Shown: positions 10,267 through 19,918, numbered from the stretch's first letter. The stretch: DNA of 64,000 nucleotides from Gallionellales bacterium GWA2_54_124 (GCA_001801025.1 MGWO01000013.1:202476-266475), one strand, 5' to 3'. Program-made: numbers and translations. Notes: generated from the letters alone by a model not told the origin.

Positions 10267-11348
10267 CTTAGTTTTAACGTCGCCAGTCCCAGCAATACCA
10301 ACAGCATGGTGATAATCCAGAAGCGCACCACGACCTGCGTTTCCTTCCAGCCCTTTAGTTCATAGTGATGGTGCAGCGGCGCCATGCGAAATACGCGGCG
10401 ACCTGTCAGCTTGAAGGAGGCGACCTGAATTACGACCGACAGTGTTTCCACGACGAACACGCCCCCCATAATGAACAGCACCAATTCCTGACGTACAATG
10501 ACAGCCACCACGCCCAGCGCAGCACCTAAGGCCAGCGCACCGACATCGCCCATAAACACTTCCGCGGGGTAAGCGTTGAACCACAAAAATGCCAGCCCCG
10601 CCCCTGCGATACCGCCACAAAATACAGCCAGTTCTCCCGCGCCCGGGATATAGGGAATACCCAGATATTTAGCGAACACGGCATTGCCTGCGACATAGGA
10701 AAATAGTGCCAGCGCACTGGCCACCATCACCGTTGGCATGATCGCCAAGCCATCCAGACCGTCCGTGAGATTAACCGCGTTGCTGGTTCCGACAATCACA
10801 AAGTAGACGACTGCAATAAACGTGACGGCACTCAGCGGAAAGACAAAAAACTTCATGAATGGCACGATCAGTTCGGTCTGAGCCGGCAGCGTCGAGGTTT
10901 TCCACAGATAGACGGCGACCACCAGTGCGATCAAAGACTGCCAGATCATTTTCGCCTTCGCTGACAAGCCTTTTGGATTGCGATGCACGACTTTACGATA
11001 GTCGTCTATCCAGCCGATCACGCCGAAACCCAGCGTGGTGAGCAGCACTACCCAAACATAATGGTTGTGCAGATCCCCCCACAGCAGCGTGGTAATACCA
11101 ATCGAGGTGAGAATCAGCGCGCCGCCCATGGTCGGCGTACCCGCCTTGACCAGATGCGTCTGGGGCCCGTCGGTACGCACCGACTGGCCGATCTTGTAAG
11201 CGGTCAGCTTGCGGATCATCGCAGGGCCCACCATAAACGAGATACCCAGTGCGGTCATCGCCGCCAATACGGTACGCAGCGTAATGTAATTGAATACACT
11301 AAAAAAACGTATATCCTGAGCCAGCCATTGTGTGAGCGCTAATAACAT
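10263..11348 (-). CDS. mraY: Phospho-MurNAc-pentapeptide translocase MraY
   Basis: Integral membrane enzyme with about ten helices that transfers phospho-MurNAc-pentapeptide to undecaprenyl phosphate, forming lipid I. Conserved features are [24 protein letters not shown] near the N-terminus, [24 protein letters not shown] carrying the paired aspartates, [31 protein letters not shown], and the C-terminal [23 protein letters not shown]. 361 residues matches the family. The murF stop lies only 2 bp upstream, in a region built from heptamer repeats. Confidence 0.97.
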   Translation of the reverse strand: MLLALTQWLAQDIRFFSVFNYITLRTVLAAMTALGISFMVGPAMIRKLTAYKIGQSVRTDGPQTHLVKAGTPTMGGALILTSIGITTLLWGDLHNHYVWVVLLTTLGFGVIGWIDDYRKVVHRNPKGLSAKAKMIWQSLIALVVAVYLWKTSTLPAQTELIVPFMKFFVFPLSAVTFIAVVYFVIVGTSNAVNLTDGLDGLAIMPTVMVASALALFSYVAGNAVFAKYLGIPYIPGAGELAVFCGGIAGAGLAFLWFNAYPAEVFMGDVGALALGAALGVVAVIVRQELVLFIMGGVFVVETLSVVIQVASFKLTGRRVFRMAPLHHHYELKGWKETQVVVRFWIITMLLVLLGLATLKLR

Positions 11349-11350
11349 TC

Positions 11351-12784
11351 TTATTCCTTTGGTAAGTAAGCAGTGGTCAGTGGTAAGTTGGCTGTGTTGA
11401 TTCCACTCGCCACTTCCGACTCACTACTCACCAGATGCTTTACGACGCGTTCCATTTTCATGAAGCGCGACCCTTTCACCAGCACAGTTGTGCCGTCTTT
11501 TAATTCTTTGTCCAGCACGTCGAACAGTGCCTCGATACGCTCAAAATGCAGGGCACGAGCACCGAATTCGCGCACCGCCTCCCGAGTTAACTCGCCCAGC
11601 GCATACAACTTTTCGATGCCGGATTCGCGTGCAGCAATCCCGATACCTGCGTGAAATTGCGCTGCATCCTCACCCAACTCGCCCATATCGCCCAGCACCA
11701 ATACGCGCTGCCCGCTCATTCCGGCCAGTACTGCGATCGCAGCTTTCAAAGAGGCCGGATTCGCGTTATAGGTATCGTCGATCAGCACGGCGCCGCCTCT
11801 CGCGAACTTGCGCTGCAATCTGCCGTCGACGCCGCCGAATTTTGCTAACCCTGCGACGATGCTCTCCAACGATAAATTCAGCGCGATGGCCGCAGCGGTG
11901 ACCGCAAGTGCATTGCGCGCGTTATGCTCGCCTGGCACTTGCATATCCACCGTGAAATCGCCTACAGGTGTTTTGGCATCAAGACGCAGACCCTCACCGT
12001 TCGGCTGCCATGAGCCGCTGATGTCAGACTGCACGCTTAAACCGAATTCCAGTAATGAATGCGCACCGGCAAGACTGCGCCAAAGCGGCGCAAACTCATC
12101 ATCCGCATTGATAATCGCGCTGCCGCCCGACTGCAAGCCTGAAAATATTTCGCCTTTAGCATGCGCTACCGCCTCGACCGAGCCCATACCTTCGAGATGG
12201 GCGCCGCTGGCATTGTTAATCAGCGCTACATTCGGACAGGCAATCCGCGTCAAGTAGTCGATTTCGCCCGGATGATTCATGCCCATTTCAATGACCGCAT
12301 AGCGGTGCTGCGCGTTGAGTTGCAACAGCGTCAGCGGCATGCCGATGTCGTTGTTGAAATTACCTTTGGTTGCCAGCACCGCGTCGTCCGATCCCGCCGC
12401 GATGCGCAGTACGCTCGCCAGCATTTCCTTGACCGTCGTCTTGCCATTGCTGCCGGTAATCGCCACCATCGGAATGGTGAACTTTTGACGCCAGTGCGCT
12501 GCCAGTTGCCCCAATGCGATGCGCGTATCCGCGACCAAAATTACCGGGCAGCTAAATTCCTGTCCCACCTGGAATGACTCTTCATTGACGAGCGCTGCAA
12601 CAGCACCGGACTGCATCGCTTGCGCAATAAAATCGGCGCCATCGAATTTCTCACCGCGCAACGCGATATACAAATCACCCGTTTTGATCTTGCGCGTATC
12701 GGTTGATACCGCCATAAATCGCACATCTGACGGCCCTTTAATTTTCCCGTTCAGTATTTTGGCGGCTTGTGCGAGCAACATCAT
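11351..12784 (-). CDS. murF: MurF, UDP-MurNAc-tripeptide--D-Ala-D-Ala ligase
   Basis: Adds D-Ala-D-Ala to the UDP-MurNAc tripeptide, the last cytoplasmic precursor step. Motifs: P-loop [31 protein letters not shown], the [13 protein letters not shown] segment, and the C-terminal [16 protein letters not shown] and [17 protein letters not shown], where the family normally ends. About 25 extra residues follow ([14 protein letters not shown]...), encoded by an inverted heptamer-repeat element, so the natural C-terminus has been overwritten or extended. The start ATG 12784 has AGGAG 7 nt upstream and overlaps the murE stop; the track start at 12811 is less likely. Confidence 0.95.
   Translation of the reverse strand: MMLLAQAAKILNGKIKGPSDVRFMAVSTDTRKIKTGDLYIALRGEKFDGADFIAQAMQSGAVAALVNEESFQVGQEFSCPVILVADTRIALGQLAAHWRQKFTIPMVAITGSNGKTTVKEMLASVLRIAAGSDDAVLATKGNFNNDIGMPLTLLQLNAQHRYAVIEMGMNHPGEIDYLTRIACPNVALINNASGAHLEGMGSVEAVAHAKGEIFSGLQSGGSAIINADDEFAPLWRSLAGAHSLLEFGLSVQSDISGSWQPNGEGLRLDAKTPVGDFTVDMQVPGEHNARNALAVTAAAIALNLSLESIVAGLAKFGGVDGRLQRKFARGGAVLIDDTYNANPASLKAAIAVLAGMSGQRVLVLGDMGELGEDAAQFHAGIGIAARESGIEKLYALGELTREAVREFGARALHFERIEALFDVLDKELKDGTTVLVKGSRFMKMERVVKHLVSSESEVASGINTANLPLTTAYLPKE
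11361..11428 (+). repeat. Inverted heptamer array (GGNNAGT type) forming the 3' end of murF
   Basis: Left arm GGTAAGT / AAGCAGT / GGTCAGT / GGTAAGT (11361-11388), a 12-bp spacer, then right arm TTCCACT / CGCCACT / TCCGACT / CACTACT (11401-11428). The right arm reads on the minus strand as AGTGGAA-like units in phase with GGNNAGT. The two arms can pair imperfectly. The element begins 7 bp beyond the murF stop and encodes the final residues of MurF. Confidence 0.87.
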
Positions 12785-14292
12785 GCTGTAACTCCTGACT
12801 GATTCATCCAAATTTTCAATGACTGTGTCGCCACACTCACATCGCTAAACAGATGCTTCACACCCTTAATTTCCTGATAATTTTCATGCCCTTTACCTGC
12901 AATCAACACGATATCGGTACGCCCGGCCCTAGCAATCGCATAAGCGATAGCATCAGACCGGTCGCTGATCACCTCGTGCCTGCCATCAGACATACCCGCA
13001 ATCACCTCGCCTATGATCTGCTGTGCATCTTCGCTGCGCGGGTTATCGCTGGTGACGATGCAACGATCGGCAAATTTTTCTGCAACGCGCCCCATCATGG
13101 CGCGTTTGCCGCGATCCCGATCCCCGCCGCAACCGAATACGCAAATCAGCTGCCCCGCCTCATTCGCGCCTTGACCTGCCTCACGCAGTGCCAGCAACAC
13201 TTTTTCAAGTGCATCGGGGGTATGCGCGTAATCCACGATCACCAGCGGCTGATTCAGCCCGCCCAGTTTTTGCATTCTCCCGGTGACAGGCTGCACCGCA
13301 TTCAATGATGCAACCGCGGCGTCGAGGGTCATGTCGCTTACCAGCAGCACGCCCAGTGCGCCGAGCAAATTCGACACATTGAATCTTCCTACCATCTGAG
13401 TGCACAGCACGGCCGCCCCCCAACTGGAACGAACTTCAACTTTCATTCCGTGACTGCCCATATCCAGCACCACGCCGTACACCATGCGCAGGCCGTGCCG
13501 TTCAGCCAAGCGAAGCGCTTCATCCGTCATGCCGTACCCAATCACTTCGACCGTCTTGTCAGCTAACTGCAGCGCCAGCTCCGCACCAAAGGCATCGTCG
13601 AGATTGATCACGGCATAGTTGAGCGACTGCCAGTCAAACAGCCGCCGCTTAGTTGCCGCGTAGTTTTCCATATCGCCGTGATAATCCAGATGATCGCGGC
13701 TCAAATTCGTCAGCAAGGCCACATCGAAGCGCACGCCGTTGACCCGCCCCTGTGCCAGCGCATGAGATGACACCTCCATCGCAGTCGCGCGCGCGCCCTT
13801 GTTCAGATAATCGGCTAACAAGCTATGTACGCGAATCGCATCGGGCGTGGTATTTGCGCTCGCTTGCAAGTCATGGGCGAAACCGTTGCCGAGCGTGCCG
13901 ATCATCGCGCAATTTTTTTCCGCATCATTCAGCGCCTGCGCGATCCAGTGACAGGTAGACGTTTTGCCATTTGTCCCTGTCACACCGATCATCCAGAGTG
14001 CTTTCGATGGTTCACCGTAAACGTCATCCGCCAGAAATCCCGCGTTGTAACGTAAATCAGAAATTCCAATATTGGGAACCGTCCATGCCGCGTCCCAGAC
14101 AAAATTGTGCACATCCCAAATTACGGCAGCCGCGCCCTGAAGAATTGCCTGCGCGATAAACTGCCGTCCGTCCGTCTTTTCACCGGGACAGGCCACAAAC
14201 ACGTCGCCTTTTTTCAGCGCACGACTATCCGTCACCAGATGTTTTACCTGTACGCCCAACTGTGACTGCAACTGACTCAGGGTGGGCATCAT
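12781..14292 (-). CDS. murE: MurE, UDP-MurNAc-L-Ala-D-Glu--meso-DAP ligase
   Basis: Mur ligase that adds the third stem-peptide residue. The P-loop is GVTGTNGKTSTCHWIAQAL. Further motifs are TTPDAIRVHSLLADYL, AMEVSSHALAQGRVNG, LTNLSRDHLDYHGDMENY, VDYAHTPDALEKVLLAL and CVFGCGGDRDRGKRAMMG. The substrate motif DNPRSEDAQ has the DNPR form that indicates meso-diaminopimelate rather than lysine, as expected for a Gram-negative. Two ATGs (14292 and 14289) follow GGAGG at 4 and 7 nt; either could be used. It overlaps ftsI and murF by 4 bp each. Confidence 0.97.
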   Translation of the reverse strand: MMPTLSQLQSQLGVQVKHLVTDSRALKKGDVFVACPGEKTDGRQFIAQAILQGAAAVIWDVHNFVWDAAWTVPNIGISDLRYNAGFLADDVYGEPSKALWMIGVTGTNGKTSTCHWIAQALNDAEKNCAMIGTLGNGFAHDLQASANTTPDAIRVHSLLADYLNKGARATAMEVSSHALAQGRVNGVRFDVALLTNLSRDHLDYHGDMENYAATKRRLFDWQSLNYAVINLDDAFGAELALQLADKTVEVIGYGMTDEALRLAERHGLRMVYGVVLDMGSHGMKVEVRSSWGAAVLCTQMVGRFNVSNLLGALGVLLVSDMTLDAAVASLNAVQPVTGRMQKLGGLNQPLVIVDYAHTPDALEKVLLALREAGQGANEAGQLICVFGCGGDRDRGKRAMMGRVAEKFADRCIVTSDNPRSEDAQQIIGEVIAGMSDGRHEVISDRSDAIAYAIARAGRTDIVLIAGKGHENYQEIKGVKHLFSDVSVATQSLKIWMNQSGVTA

Positions 14293-16043
14293 ATTTCCTC
14301 CCTGACAATTTCAGCTGGTGCTGCAATCACATTGTCCAGCGGAGCATCGTTCGGTACATTTAGTAAATGCAACGCACCTGCGACCACCTGACTGAACACG
14401 GGTGCCGCTACCAGACCGCCGTAATATTGCCCGGCGCTTGGCTCATCTATCATGACGGCAACAATCAGACGCGGTGCTGATACAGGCGCCAATCCGACAA
14501 AGGAGGCGACATATCGGTTTGAGTAATGCCGCCCGTCAAGCTTATGCGCCGTACCTGTTTTCCCCGCCACACGATAGCCTGCCACTTGCGCGAGCGGCGC
14601 CGTGCCCCCCGGCATCACCACCGATTCCATCATTACGCGCAACTGTGCTGCCGTTTTACTGGAAAATACCGGTTTGCCTGCTGCCGGCTGGTCGAGTTTG
14701 AGCATCGAAACGGGTTTGATTTCGCCATCGCCTGCAAACACCGTATAGGCACGCGCCAGCTGCAACAGATTGACCGAAATGCCGTGCCCGTAGGACATAG
14801 TGGCCTGCTCGATGGGTTTCCAGCTTTTTGCATCTCGCAACATGCCGATTGCCTCACCCGGAAAATTGCTGCCGGTGTGATGACCGAAGCCCGCATCGTA
14901 AAATGTTTGCCACATCACTTCAGGCTCCATGGACAACGCGATTTTTGCCGCGCCCACATTGCTCGATTTTTGTATCACCTGAGATACACTCAGCATGGGT
15001 TCGGCGTGGGTATCGTGAATTTTTTTATTGCCCACCGTAAACACGCCGTTTTCGGTGTTGATCATCGTATCAGGACGCACCTTGCCAATATTCAGCGCTG
15101 TGGCTATGGTGAAGGGCTTCATGGTGGAACCCGGTTCAAACACATCGGCCACCGCGCGATTGCGCATTGCCTGCGTGCTCACGCGTGTGCGGTTATTGGG
15201 GTTGTAGCTCGGATAATTGGCCAGAGCCAACACTTCGCCGCTATTCGCGTCCAGCACCACGATCGCGCCTGCCTTAGCCTGATGTTGCGCGACGGCGAGC
15301 TTTAACTCCCGATAGGCCAGATGCTGAATTTTACTGTCCAGACTTAATGCAATATCGCCACCGGGCTTCGGTGGCGTGAGACTTCCCGCATCCTCGACAA
15401 TATGACCTCGCCTGTCCTTGATCACGCGTTGACTACCCAGTTTACCGGCAAGCTGGTTCTGCAGCACCAGTTCCAACCCTTCCTGTCCGTTGTCATCCTG
15501 ACCGGTAAAGCCTAGCATCTGTGCAAATTCCTCACCGGCCGGATAATAGCGACGATATTCATGCTGCAAGGAAATCCCCGGTAAATTCAGTTTTGCCACA
15601 CTTCCTGACTGCTCAGGCGGCAACTGCCGTTTCAGAAACACAAAATCCCGCTTCACATCGGCCAGATGGTCATGTACATCGCTCACCCGCATGCCCAGTG
15701 CCTGTGCAAGCTGATTTAATTGTTGCTCGCTAATCTTAGTTTCATTGGCATCATCAATTTTGATATCGGAGGGGCTTGCCCAAACCGATTCGACTGGCGT
15801 GCTAACTGCGAGTGGCTCACCGTTACGATCTGTGATCATGCCCCGATGCGCACTGACCTCAACGATCCGGCTGTAGCGTTGATTGCCTTTCTCCTGCAAA
15901 AAATCATCCCGTATACCCTGAAGATAAATCGCTCGTCCGACCAACCCTGCCAGACACAACAACAACATCGCGAACAGCACAATCGCACGCCATCCCGGCA
16001 ATTTCGCCGCGATGTTATCGTTTGATTTAGCCGTATATTTCAT
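14289..16043 (-). CDS. ftsI: FtsI (PBP3), septal peptidoglycan transpeptidase
   Basis: Bitopic class B penicillin-binding protein that crosslinks septal peptidoglycan with FtsW. One N-terminal membrane helix (AIVLFAMLLLCLAGLVGRAIYL, about residues 20-41) precedes the pedestal domain (SAHRGMITDRNGEPLAVSTP). The transpeptidase motifs are all present: SxxK in EPGSTMKPF with the nucleophile at Ser306, SSN in IQKSSNVG, and KTGT in VAGKTGTAHK. 584 residues is typical. It overlaps both ftsL and murE by 4 bp. Confidence 0.96.
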   Translation of the reverse strand: MKYTAKSNDNIAAKLPGWRAIVLFAMLLLCLAGLVGRAIYLQGIRDDFLQEKGNQRYSRIVEVSAHRGMITDRNGEPLAVSTPVESVWASPSDIKIDDANETKISEQQLNQLAQALGMRVSDVHDHLADVKRDFVFLKRQLPPEQSGSVAKLNLPGISLQHEYRRYYPAGEEFAQMLGFTGQDDNGQEGLELVLQNQLAGKLGSQRVIKDRRGHIVEDAGSLTPPKPGGDIALSLDSKIQHLAYRELKLAVAQHQAKAGAIVVLDANSGEVLALANYPSYNPNNRTRVSTQAMRNRAVADVFEPGSTMKPFTIATALNIGKVRPDTMINTENGVFTVGNKKIHDTHAEPMLSVSQVIQKSSNVGAAKIALSMEPEVMWQTFYDAGFGHHTGSNFPGEAIGMLRDAKSWKPIEQATMSYGHGISVNLLQLARAYTVFAGDGEIKPVSMLKLDQPAAGKPVFSSKTAAQLRVMMESVVMPGGTAPLAQVAGYRVAGKTGTAHKLDGRHYSNRYVASFVGLAPVSAPRLIVAVMIDEPSAGQYYGGLVAAPVFSQVVAGALHLLNVPNDAPLDNVIAAPAEIVREEI

Positions 16044-16351
16044 GGTTTATGGCTGGTTCCGTTATCGAGAGGCGAGGACTGCCCAACCCGTATCAATTTA
16101 ATTTGTTCTTTTTTTGGTAACTGCATCTGCAACTGCTTTGTTGCTACTCTTTCCACGCGAGCGGAGGCTGCCAGCGTGCTTTGCTCTAACTGCAACTGCC
16201 CCCACTCGATTTCCATCTGGTGGGCGTGCTCTTTTTCCTGCTGCAATGCAATAAATAATTTACGCGCCTGATGCTGTGAGGTCACCACGCTCAATGCGCC
16301 TGTGATCACCAGCACCAGCAGCAGGCCCTGCAAAAATCCGTTACGCCACAT
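16040..16351 (-). CDS. ftsL: Cell division protein FtsL
   Basis: Small bitopic divisome protein of the FtsQLB complex. A single membrane helix ([18 protein letters not shown]) is followed by a heptad-like coiled coil ([32 protein letters not shown]) with the QHQARKLF segment usual in betaproteobacterial FtsL. I use ATG 16351, which overlaps rsmH by 11 bp; the track's GTG at 16369 would overlap by 29 bp. No good ribosome-binding site is visible for either, so translational coupling with rsmH is likely. Confidence 0.88.
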   Translation of the reverse strand: MWRNGFLQGLLLVLVITGALSVVTSQHQARKLFIALQQEKEHAHQMEIEWGQLQLEQSTLAASARVERVATKQLQMQLPKKEQIKLIRVGQSSPLDNGTSHKP

Positions 16352-17276
16352 CGCTGCGTTCTGCCACACGCATCACGGCGCTACGCGCACGCGGATTGCT
16401 ATTCAGCTCGTCCTTGCCAGCCTTAATCGCACGCCCGATTAAATTCAACTTACCCTTGGGCACTTCACTGGCACGGATAGGCACATTGCGCGGCAATTTG
16501 TCCGCATCGTTCAAATCGCGCAGGTAATGTTTGACCATGCGGTCTTCCAGTGAATGAAAACTGATGACTGCCAGTCGCCCTCCCGGCTTCAGATGAGCGA
16601 CGCACTGAGGCAACACCTGCTCTAATTCCTCGAGTTCCTGATTGAGATAAATCCGTATAGCCTGAAAGGTCCTTGTCGCCGGATTTTTTCCGGTTTCGCG
16701 GGTACGTACCGTCTTGCCAACCAGCTCGACGAGCTGCCCCGTGGTCTGGATGGGTTGAATTTCACGCGCAACAATAATCGCTCTTGCAATCTGCTTAGCA
16801 AACCGTTCTTCGCCGTAATCACGTATAACCTCCGTCAGCAAACCCTCGTCTGCCGTTTCCAACCATTGCGCGGCGGTCGAGCCGCGACTGTTATCCATAC
16901 GCATGTCTAACGGCGCATCGAACCTGAAACTAAAACCGCGCGCGGCCTCATCCAGTTGCGGCGAAGACACACCCAAATCAAGCAAAATTCCGTCAACATA
17001 CTCAACACCCAGCTCGCGCAACACCTCAGCCAAATGCGTAAATCCACTATGCACCATCTTAAAACGCGCATCCTTCCACGCCAGACCATGACTGACCGCG
17101 GTCATATCTTTATCCAGCGCAATCAGGCGCCCATTGGTGCCCAGTTGCTGCAAAATCAGTGCACTGTGCCCGCCACGGCCGAAGGTGCAATCCAGATAGA
17201 TGCCATCCGGTTTAATCGCCAGCGCCTCGACAGCCTCAGACAGCAGCACTGTGGTATGAATCAGCGCATCACTCAC
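16341..17276 (-). CDS. rsmH: RsmH, 16S rRNA m4C1402 methyltransferase
   Basis: S-adenosylmethionine-dependent methyltransferase (formerly MraW) acting on C1402 of 16S rRNA. Visible motifs are [13 protein letters not shown] at the start, the SAM loop [43 protein letters not shown], the inserted helical domain, and [16 protein letters not shown] near the end. The GTG at 17276 gives 311 residues, the family norm. It has GGAAGG 8 nt upstream and overlaps the mraZ stop as GTGA. The track start at 17351 would add 25 foreign residues. Confidence 0.95.
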   Translation of the reverse strand: MSDALIHTTVLLSEAVEALAIKPDGIYLDCTFGRGGHSALILQQLGTNGRLIALDKDMTAVSHGLAWKDARFKMVHSGFTHLAEVLRELGVEYVDGILLDLGVSSPQLDEAARGFSFRFDAPLDMRMDNSRGSTAAQWLETADEGLLTEVIRDYGEERFAKQIARAIIVAREIQPIQTTGQLVELVGKTVRTRETGKNPATRTFQAIRIYLNQELEELEQVLPQCVAHLKPGGRLAVISFHSLEDRMVKHYLRDLNDADKLPRNVPIRASEVPKGKLNLIGRAIKAGKDELNSNPRARSAVMRVAERSDVA

Positions 17277-17719
17277 AGCGAAAATCCTTCCAGTTCTGCC
17301 GGCAAATCGCCCGACATCAACAACAACGAGGCTTGCTGCTGCGCCTGCCACTTGACCTCATCCCACAACTCGAATTTATTACCCTGACCGATCAGCATCA
17401 CATTTTTGTCGAGCGCGGCATAACTGCGCAGCACCGGAGATATCAAAACCCGTCCTGCACTGTCCATCTGCACATCCTCGGCATGTCCCACCAACAGACG
17501 CTGCAGGGCGCGGCTTCTAGGATTGAATGCAGAGAGTTTGTTCAATTTATCGCGAATAGGCAGCCATTCAGGTTCCGGGTAGACCAGCAGGCAACCATCC
17601 GCATCTGCCGTCAGCACCAAATTTCCGGCGCAGCCACTCAGCAGTTCGTCGCGATACCTTGCCGGTATTGCGAGCCTGCCTTTGCCATCCAGATTAAGTT
17701 GTGCTGCACCTTGGAACAT
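17273..17719 (-). CDS. mraZ: MraZ transcriptional regulator of the dcw operon
   Basis: Double AbrB/SpoVT-fold DNA-binding protein that represses its own dcw promoter. The first half starts [26 protein letters not shown]; the second half repeats the fold with [23 protein letters not shown]. About 148 residues is normal. ATG 17719 has GGAGG 7 nt upstream; the track start at 17743 would lie inside the operator. It is the first gene of the 15-gene operon. Confidence 0.96.
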   Translation of the reverse strand: MFQGAAQLNLDGKGRLAIPARYRDELLSGCAGNLVLTADADGCLLVYPEPEWLPIRDKLNKLSAFNPRSRALQRLLVGHAEDVQMDSAGRVLISPVLRSYAALDKNVMLIGQGNKFELWDEVKWQAQQQASLLLMSGDLPAELEGFSL

Positions 17720-17727
17720 TCGACAAC

Positions 17728-17790
17728 CTCCACAATTACCCACTTTTTACCACTTACACCCACTATATTGAAAAAACCCCCTTGGGTCAA
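17728..17790 (-). promoter_or_regulatory. dcw promoter with four MraZ boxes
   Basis: On the minus strand TTGACC (17790-17785) and TATAGT (17767-17762) are separated by exactly 17 bp, a strong sigma70 match. The -10 box overlaps the first of four direct repeats at an exact 10-bp period: TGGGT (17762-17758), TGGTA (17752-17748), TGGGT (17742-17738) and TGGAG (17732-17728). This is the known MraZ operator layout (TGGGN repeats separated by 5 nt). The last box contains the mraZ Shine-Dalgarno. Confidence 0.9.
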
Positions 17791-18070
17791 GCAAAAAACA
17801 GATTTTTTCTTTAAAAGACAATGAGTTAGAGCCGAATGCTAATGAAAATAAAATATGCTTATAAAGCAATGAATTGCACAATTAAGCTAAAGTTGTTTGT
17901 AATGAACAGAAATAGACTCAGGCCTGCCGAGCTGCAATGATGACGAGGAATAAAAGCTGTCGAATGAGAAGAAAACCGGAAAATAATAATCTACATGACA
18001 GGCAAAACCGGAAGTGGCGGCAAGAACCTCAGATAGCTCGCAGTCCTTTCACCGCGTCATTCAAGCTGAC

Positions 18071-18100
18071 TTGACTATAACGATAAAACACCTATAAGAT
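18071..18100 (+). promoter_or_regulatory. Candidate sigma70 promoter for tetR-cytochrome genes
   Basis: TTGACT (18071-18076) and TAAGAT (18095-18100) have an 18-bp spacer, reading toward the TetR gene. The predicted transcript would have a leader of more than 230 nt containing the GC-rich palindrome at 18186-18201. Confidence 0.5.
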
Positions 18101-18185
18101 AGTAATCAAATACTTTCTAAATTTAGGTTTAAGCATGATTAAAAAATCCAGATTGAAAACAAGTTGCTTGTTTGCAGTGTGTATT

Positions 18186-18201
18186 GCAGAGCCTGCTCTG
18201 C
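18186..18201. promoter_or_regulatory. Palindrome GCAGAGC-CT-GCTCTGC, candidate TetR operator
   Basis: Two perfectly complementary 7-bp arms with a 2-bp centre lie downstream of the candidate promoter and 141 bp before the TetR start. TetR-family proteins usually bind 15-20 bp palindromes near their own gene. The assignment to this regulator is inference; it could also be a hairpin in the leader. Confidence 0.35.
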
Positions 18202-18342
18202 TGTTTAACCATTATTGCTGTCACTCACAATAAAAAAAACATTACGACTTTTAAGCGCACAAAACATGCTCTCGATCATCGCGCACATGGAAGAGCATGC
18301 GATGGCCAGTATGCGGAACAGTCAACTTATTGGAGCAAGGTT

Positions 18343-18966
18343 ATGAATCAAGAAATCATCAAACGCCGCATGCCGAGTGAAGAACGGCAAAGCGAGATTG
18401 TGCGCGTCGCTATTCATCTGGCCGCCGAAAAGGGTATAGACAGCGTCACGACACAGGATATGGCCGATGCGATGAAAGTGACCCAAGGGGCTATTTTCAA
18501 GCATTTTCCGACCAAGGACGATATCTGGCTGGCCGTCATGCAGTGGATACGCGGCAAACTGATGACGGTAGTGGAAAAGGCCGCATCCGGGGCGACAGAT
18601 CCGATGGATGCGATTGAACGGATGTTCTTCGCGCATATTACTTTTATCGGCAAGCATCCTTCCATTCCGCGGTTGCTGTTTTCAGAAATGCTGCATAAAA
18701 GAAACAGTAAGCTCCGCGACCTGATTCAGGAAATCATCTCAGGTTATGAAGGGAAAATTGCCGCCCTGCTCGAAATGGCAAAAGATCAGGCACTGGTGGC
18801 GAGAGAGCTGGACAGCAAAAATGCGGCGGTGCTCTACATCGGGATGATTCAAGGGCTTTTCATGCAGGTTTCTATTTTTGGCGGCAAGCGCACCTTGCTG
18901 GAGGAGGCCAAAAAAACCTTCCCGATTTATCTGCACGGCATCAAAAAACGTAGCGATGATCTTTAA
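18343..18966 (+). CDS. TetR/AcrR family transcriptional regulator
   Basis: A 207-residue one-component regulator. The N-terminal TetR helix-turn-helix is clear: RQSEIVRVAIHLAAEKGIDSVTTQDMADAMKVTQGAIFKHFPTKDDIW covers roughly residues 14-62. The C-terminal ligand domain is helical and not diagnostic (RMFFAHITFIGKHPSIPRLLFSEML). ATG 18343 has GGAG 8 nt upstream; the track start at 18172 is a frame extension. Two class II cytochromes follow on the same strand, 25 bp and 36 bp apart, so it probably controls them in one transcript. The ligand is unknown. Confidence 0.9.
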   Translation: MNQEIIKRRMPSEERQSEIVRVAIHLAAEKGIDSVTTQDMADAMKVTQGAIFKHFPTKDDIWLAVMQWIRGKLMTVVEKAASGATDPMDAIERMFFAHITFIGKHPSIPRLLFSEMLHKRNSKLRDLIQEIISGYEGKIAALLEMAKDQALVARELDSKNAAVLYIGMIQGLFMQVSIFGGKRTLLEEAKKTFPIYLHGIKKRSDDL

Positions 18967-18991
18967 CAATTCACCCATGAAAGGCAGCTCA

Positions 18992-19414
18992 ATGAAAAAA
19001 AGAATCGCATTCTTGATCGGCACCCTGTTGTTTACCACGCTCACAGCCGCAGAGCCGCTTGCACTGCAGCGGGTAATGAAAGACTTGGGGAAACATATGC
19101 AAATCGTAACCGATGGCATATCCCGCGAAGACTGGGCGCTAGTTGAACACACCGCTCATCAGATCGGCGAGCATTCTGAGGCACCGCCGGATGAAAAAAT
19201 CCGCATCATCAGTTTCATGGGAAGCAATATGGGAAAATTCAAGACCTTCGACGCGCAAACCCATGAAGCCGCACATGAAATGGCAGAAGCCGCCCATAAA
19301 AAAGAGGGGCTCAAGGTGATCGCAGCCTTCCAAAAAATACAGACCGGCTGCCTTGCCTGCCACCAGACCTTCCGTCCTGCCTTCACAGAGCACTTCTACG
19401 GAAAACCCAAATAA
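18992..19414 (+). CDS. Class II c-type cytochrome (c'/c556-like), periplasmic
   Basis: A 140-residue exported protein with a signal peptide (MKKRIAFLIGTLLFTTLTAAEP). The single haem site CLACHQTFR sits near the C-terminus, the arrangement typical of class II four-helix cytochromes such as c' and c556. The helical body is rich in charged residues, with several His and Met residues (AHEMAEAAHKK). ATG 18992 has AAGG 7 nt upstream. Such proteins act as electron carriers or gas/redox-stress binders; the exact role here is not shown. It is followed by a second class II cytochrome. Confidence 0.82.
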   Translation: MKKRIAFLIGTLLFTTLTAAEPLALQRVMKDLGKHMQIVTDGISREDWALVEHTAHQIGEHSEAPPDEKIRIISFMGSNMGKFKTFDAQTHEAAHEMAEAAHKKEGLKVIAAFQKIQTGCLACHQTFRPAFTEHFYGKPK

Positions 19415-19450
19415 AACCTTTTTTAAAATCATCTGCTTAAAGGGAACGTC

Positions 19451-19918
19451 ATGCAAAACTACAAATTGAGCTGGAGTCTGGTGGTCGTTTTATCCATCAT
19501 CGTCGCGCTGTTAGGTTACAAATTTACCGTAGGTGAAGTGCAACCGTCCGATGATGGCCGCCAGGCTCTCATGCTAAGTAAGGACGAACGCAATACGTTG
19601 TTGCTTGAGATGCGCAACTGGCTGCAAAACTCACAAGCCATATTGGCAGCGGCATCCGAAAAGGATTTCGATACCGTCATTAAATCAGCAAAAGCATCCG
19701 GAATGGCTGCGGAAGCCGATACACCAGGCTCGTTATTCCGAAAGATTCCCGTTGAAATGAAAGCGCTCGGTTTTGGAACACGCAAGAAATTTGACGAGAT
19801 TGCCGCCGATGCAGAACAATTCAAAGACAGCAATCGTATCGTCGCCAAATTGAGTGAAGCTATGAACAACTGCGTCGCATGCCATGCGACCTATCGTTTT
19901 ATTGAAACGGCACAATAG
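19451..19918 (+). CDS. Membrane-anchored class II c-type cytochrome
   Basis: A 155-residue protein with a short charged N-terminus and one hydrophobic helix (SLVVVLSIIVALLGYKF) that is probably uncleaved, leaving a periplasmic domain. The haem motif CVACHATYR is 9 residues from the C-terminus, again the class II position. GGGAA lies upstream of the ATG. Together with the soluble partner 36 bp upstream it could form a short membrane-to-periplasm electron relay. That pairing is inference from adjacency. Confidence 0.8.
   Translation: MQNYKLSWSLVVVLSIIVALLGYKFTVGEVQPSDDGRQALMLSKDERNTLLLEMRNWLQNSQAILAAASEKDFDTVIKSAKASGMAAEADTPGSLFRKIPVEMKALGFGTRKKFDEIAADAEQFKDSNRIVAKLSEAMNNCVACHATYRFIETAQ

Larger units (their letters stand above)
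17824..18342. other. 519-bp intergenic region between the dcw promoter and the tetR gene
   Basis: AT-rich divergent region. It contains the dcw promoter's upstream flank, a plausible plus-strand promoter at 18071-18100 and a perfect palindrome at 18186-18201. A short frame (ATG 18135, about 32 codons, MIKKSRLKTSCLF...) has no recognised relatives or good ribosome-binding site, and I do not call it a gene. Nothing else was recognised. Confidence 0.6.

Noticed and set aside
18135-18233. Short ORF of about 32 codons (MIKKSRLKTSC...) upstream of tetR
   Set aside because: No clear ribosome-binding site or family; could be a leader peptide but evidence is too weak.
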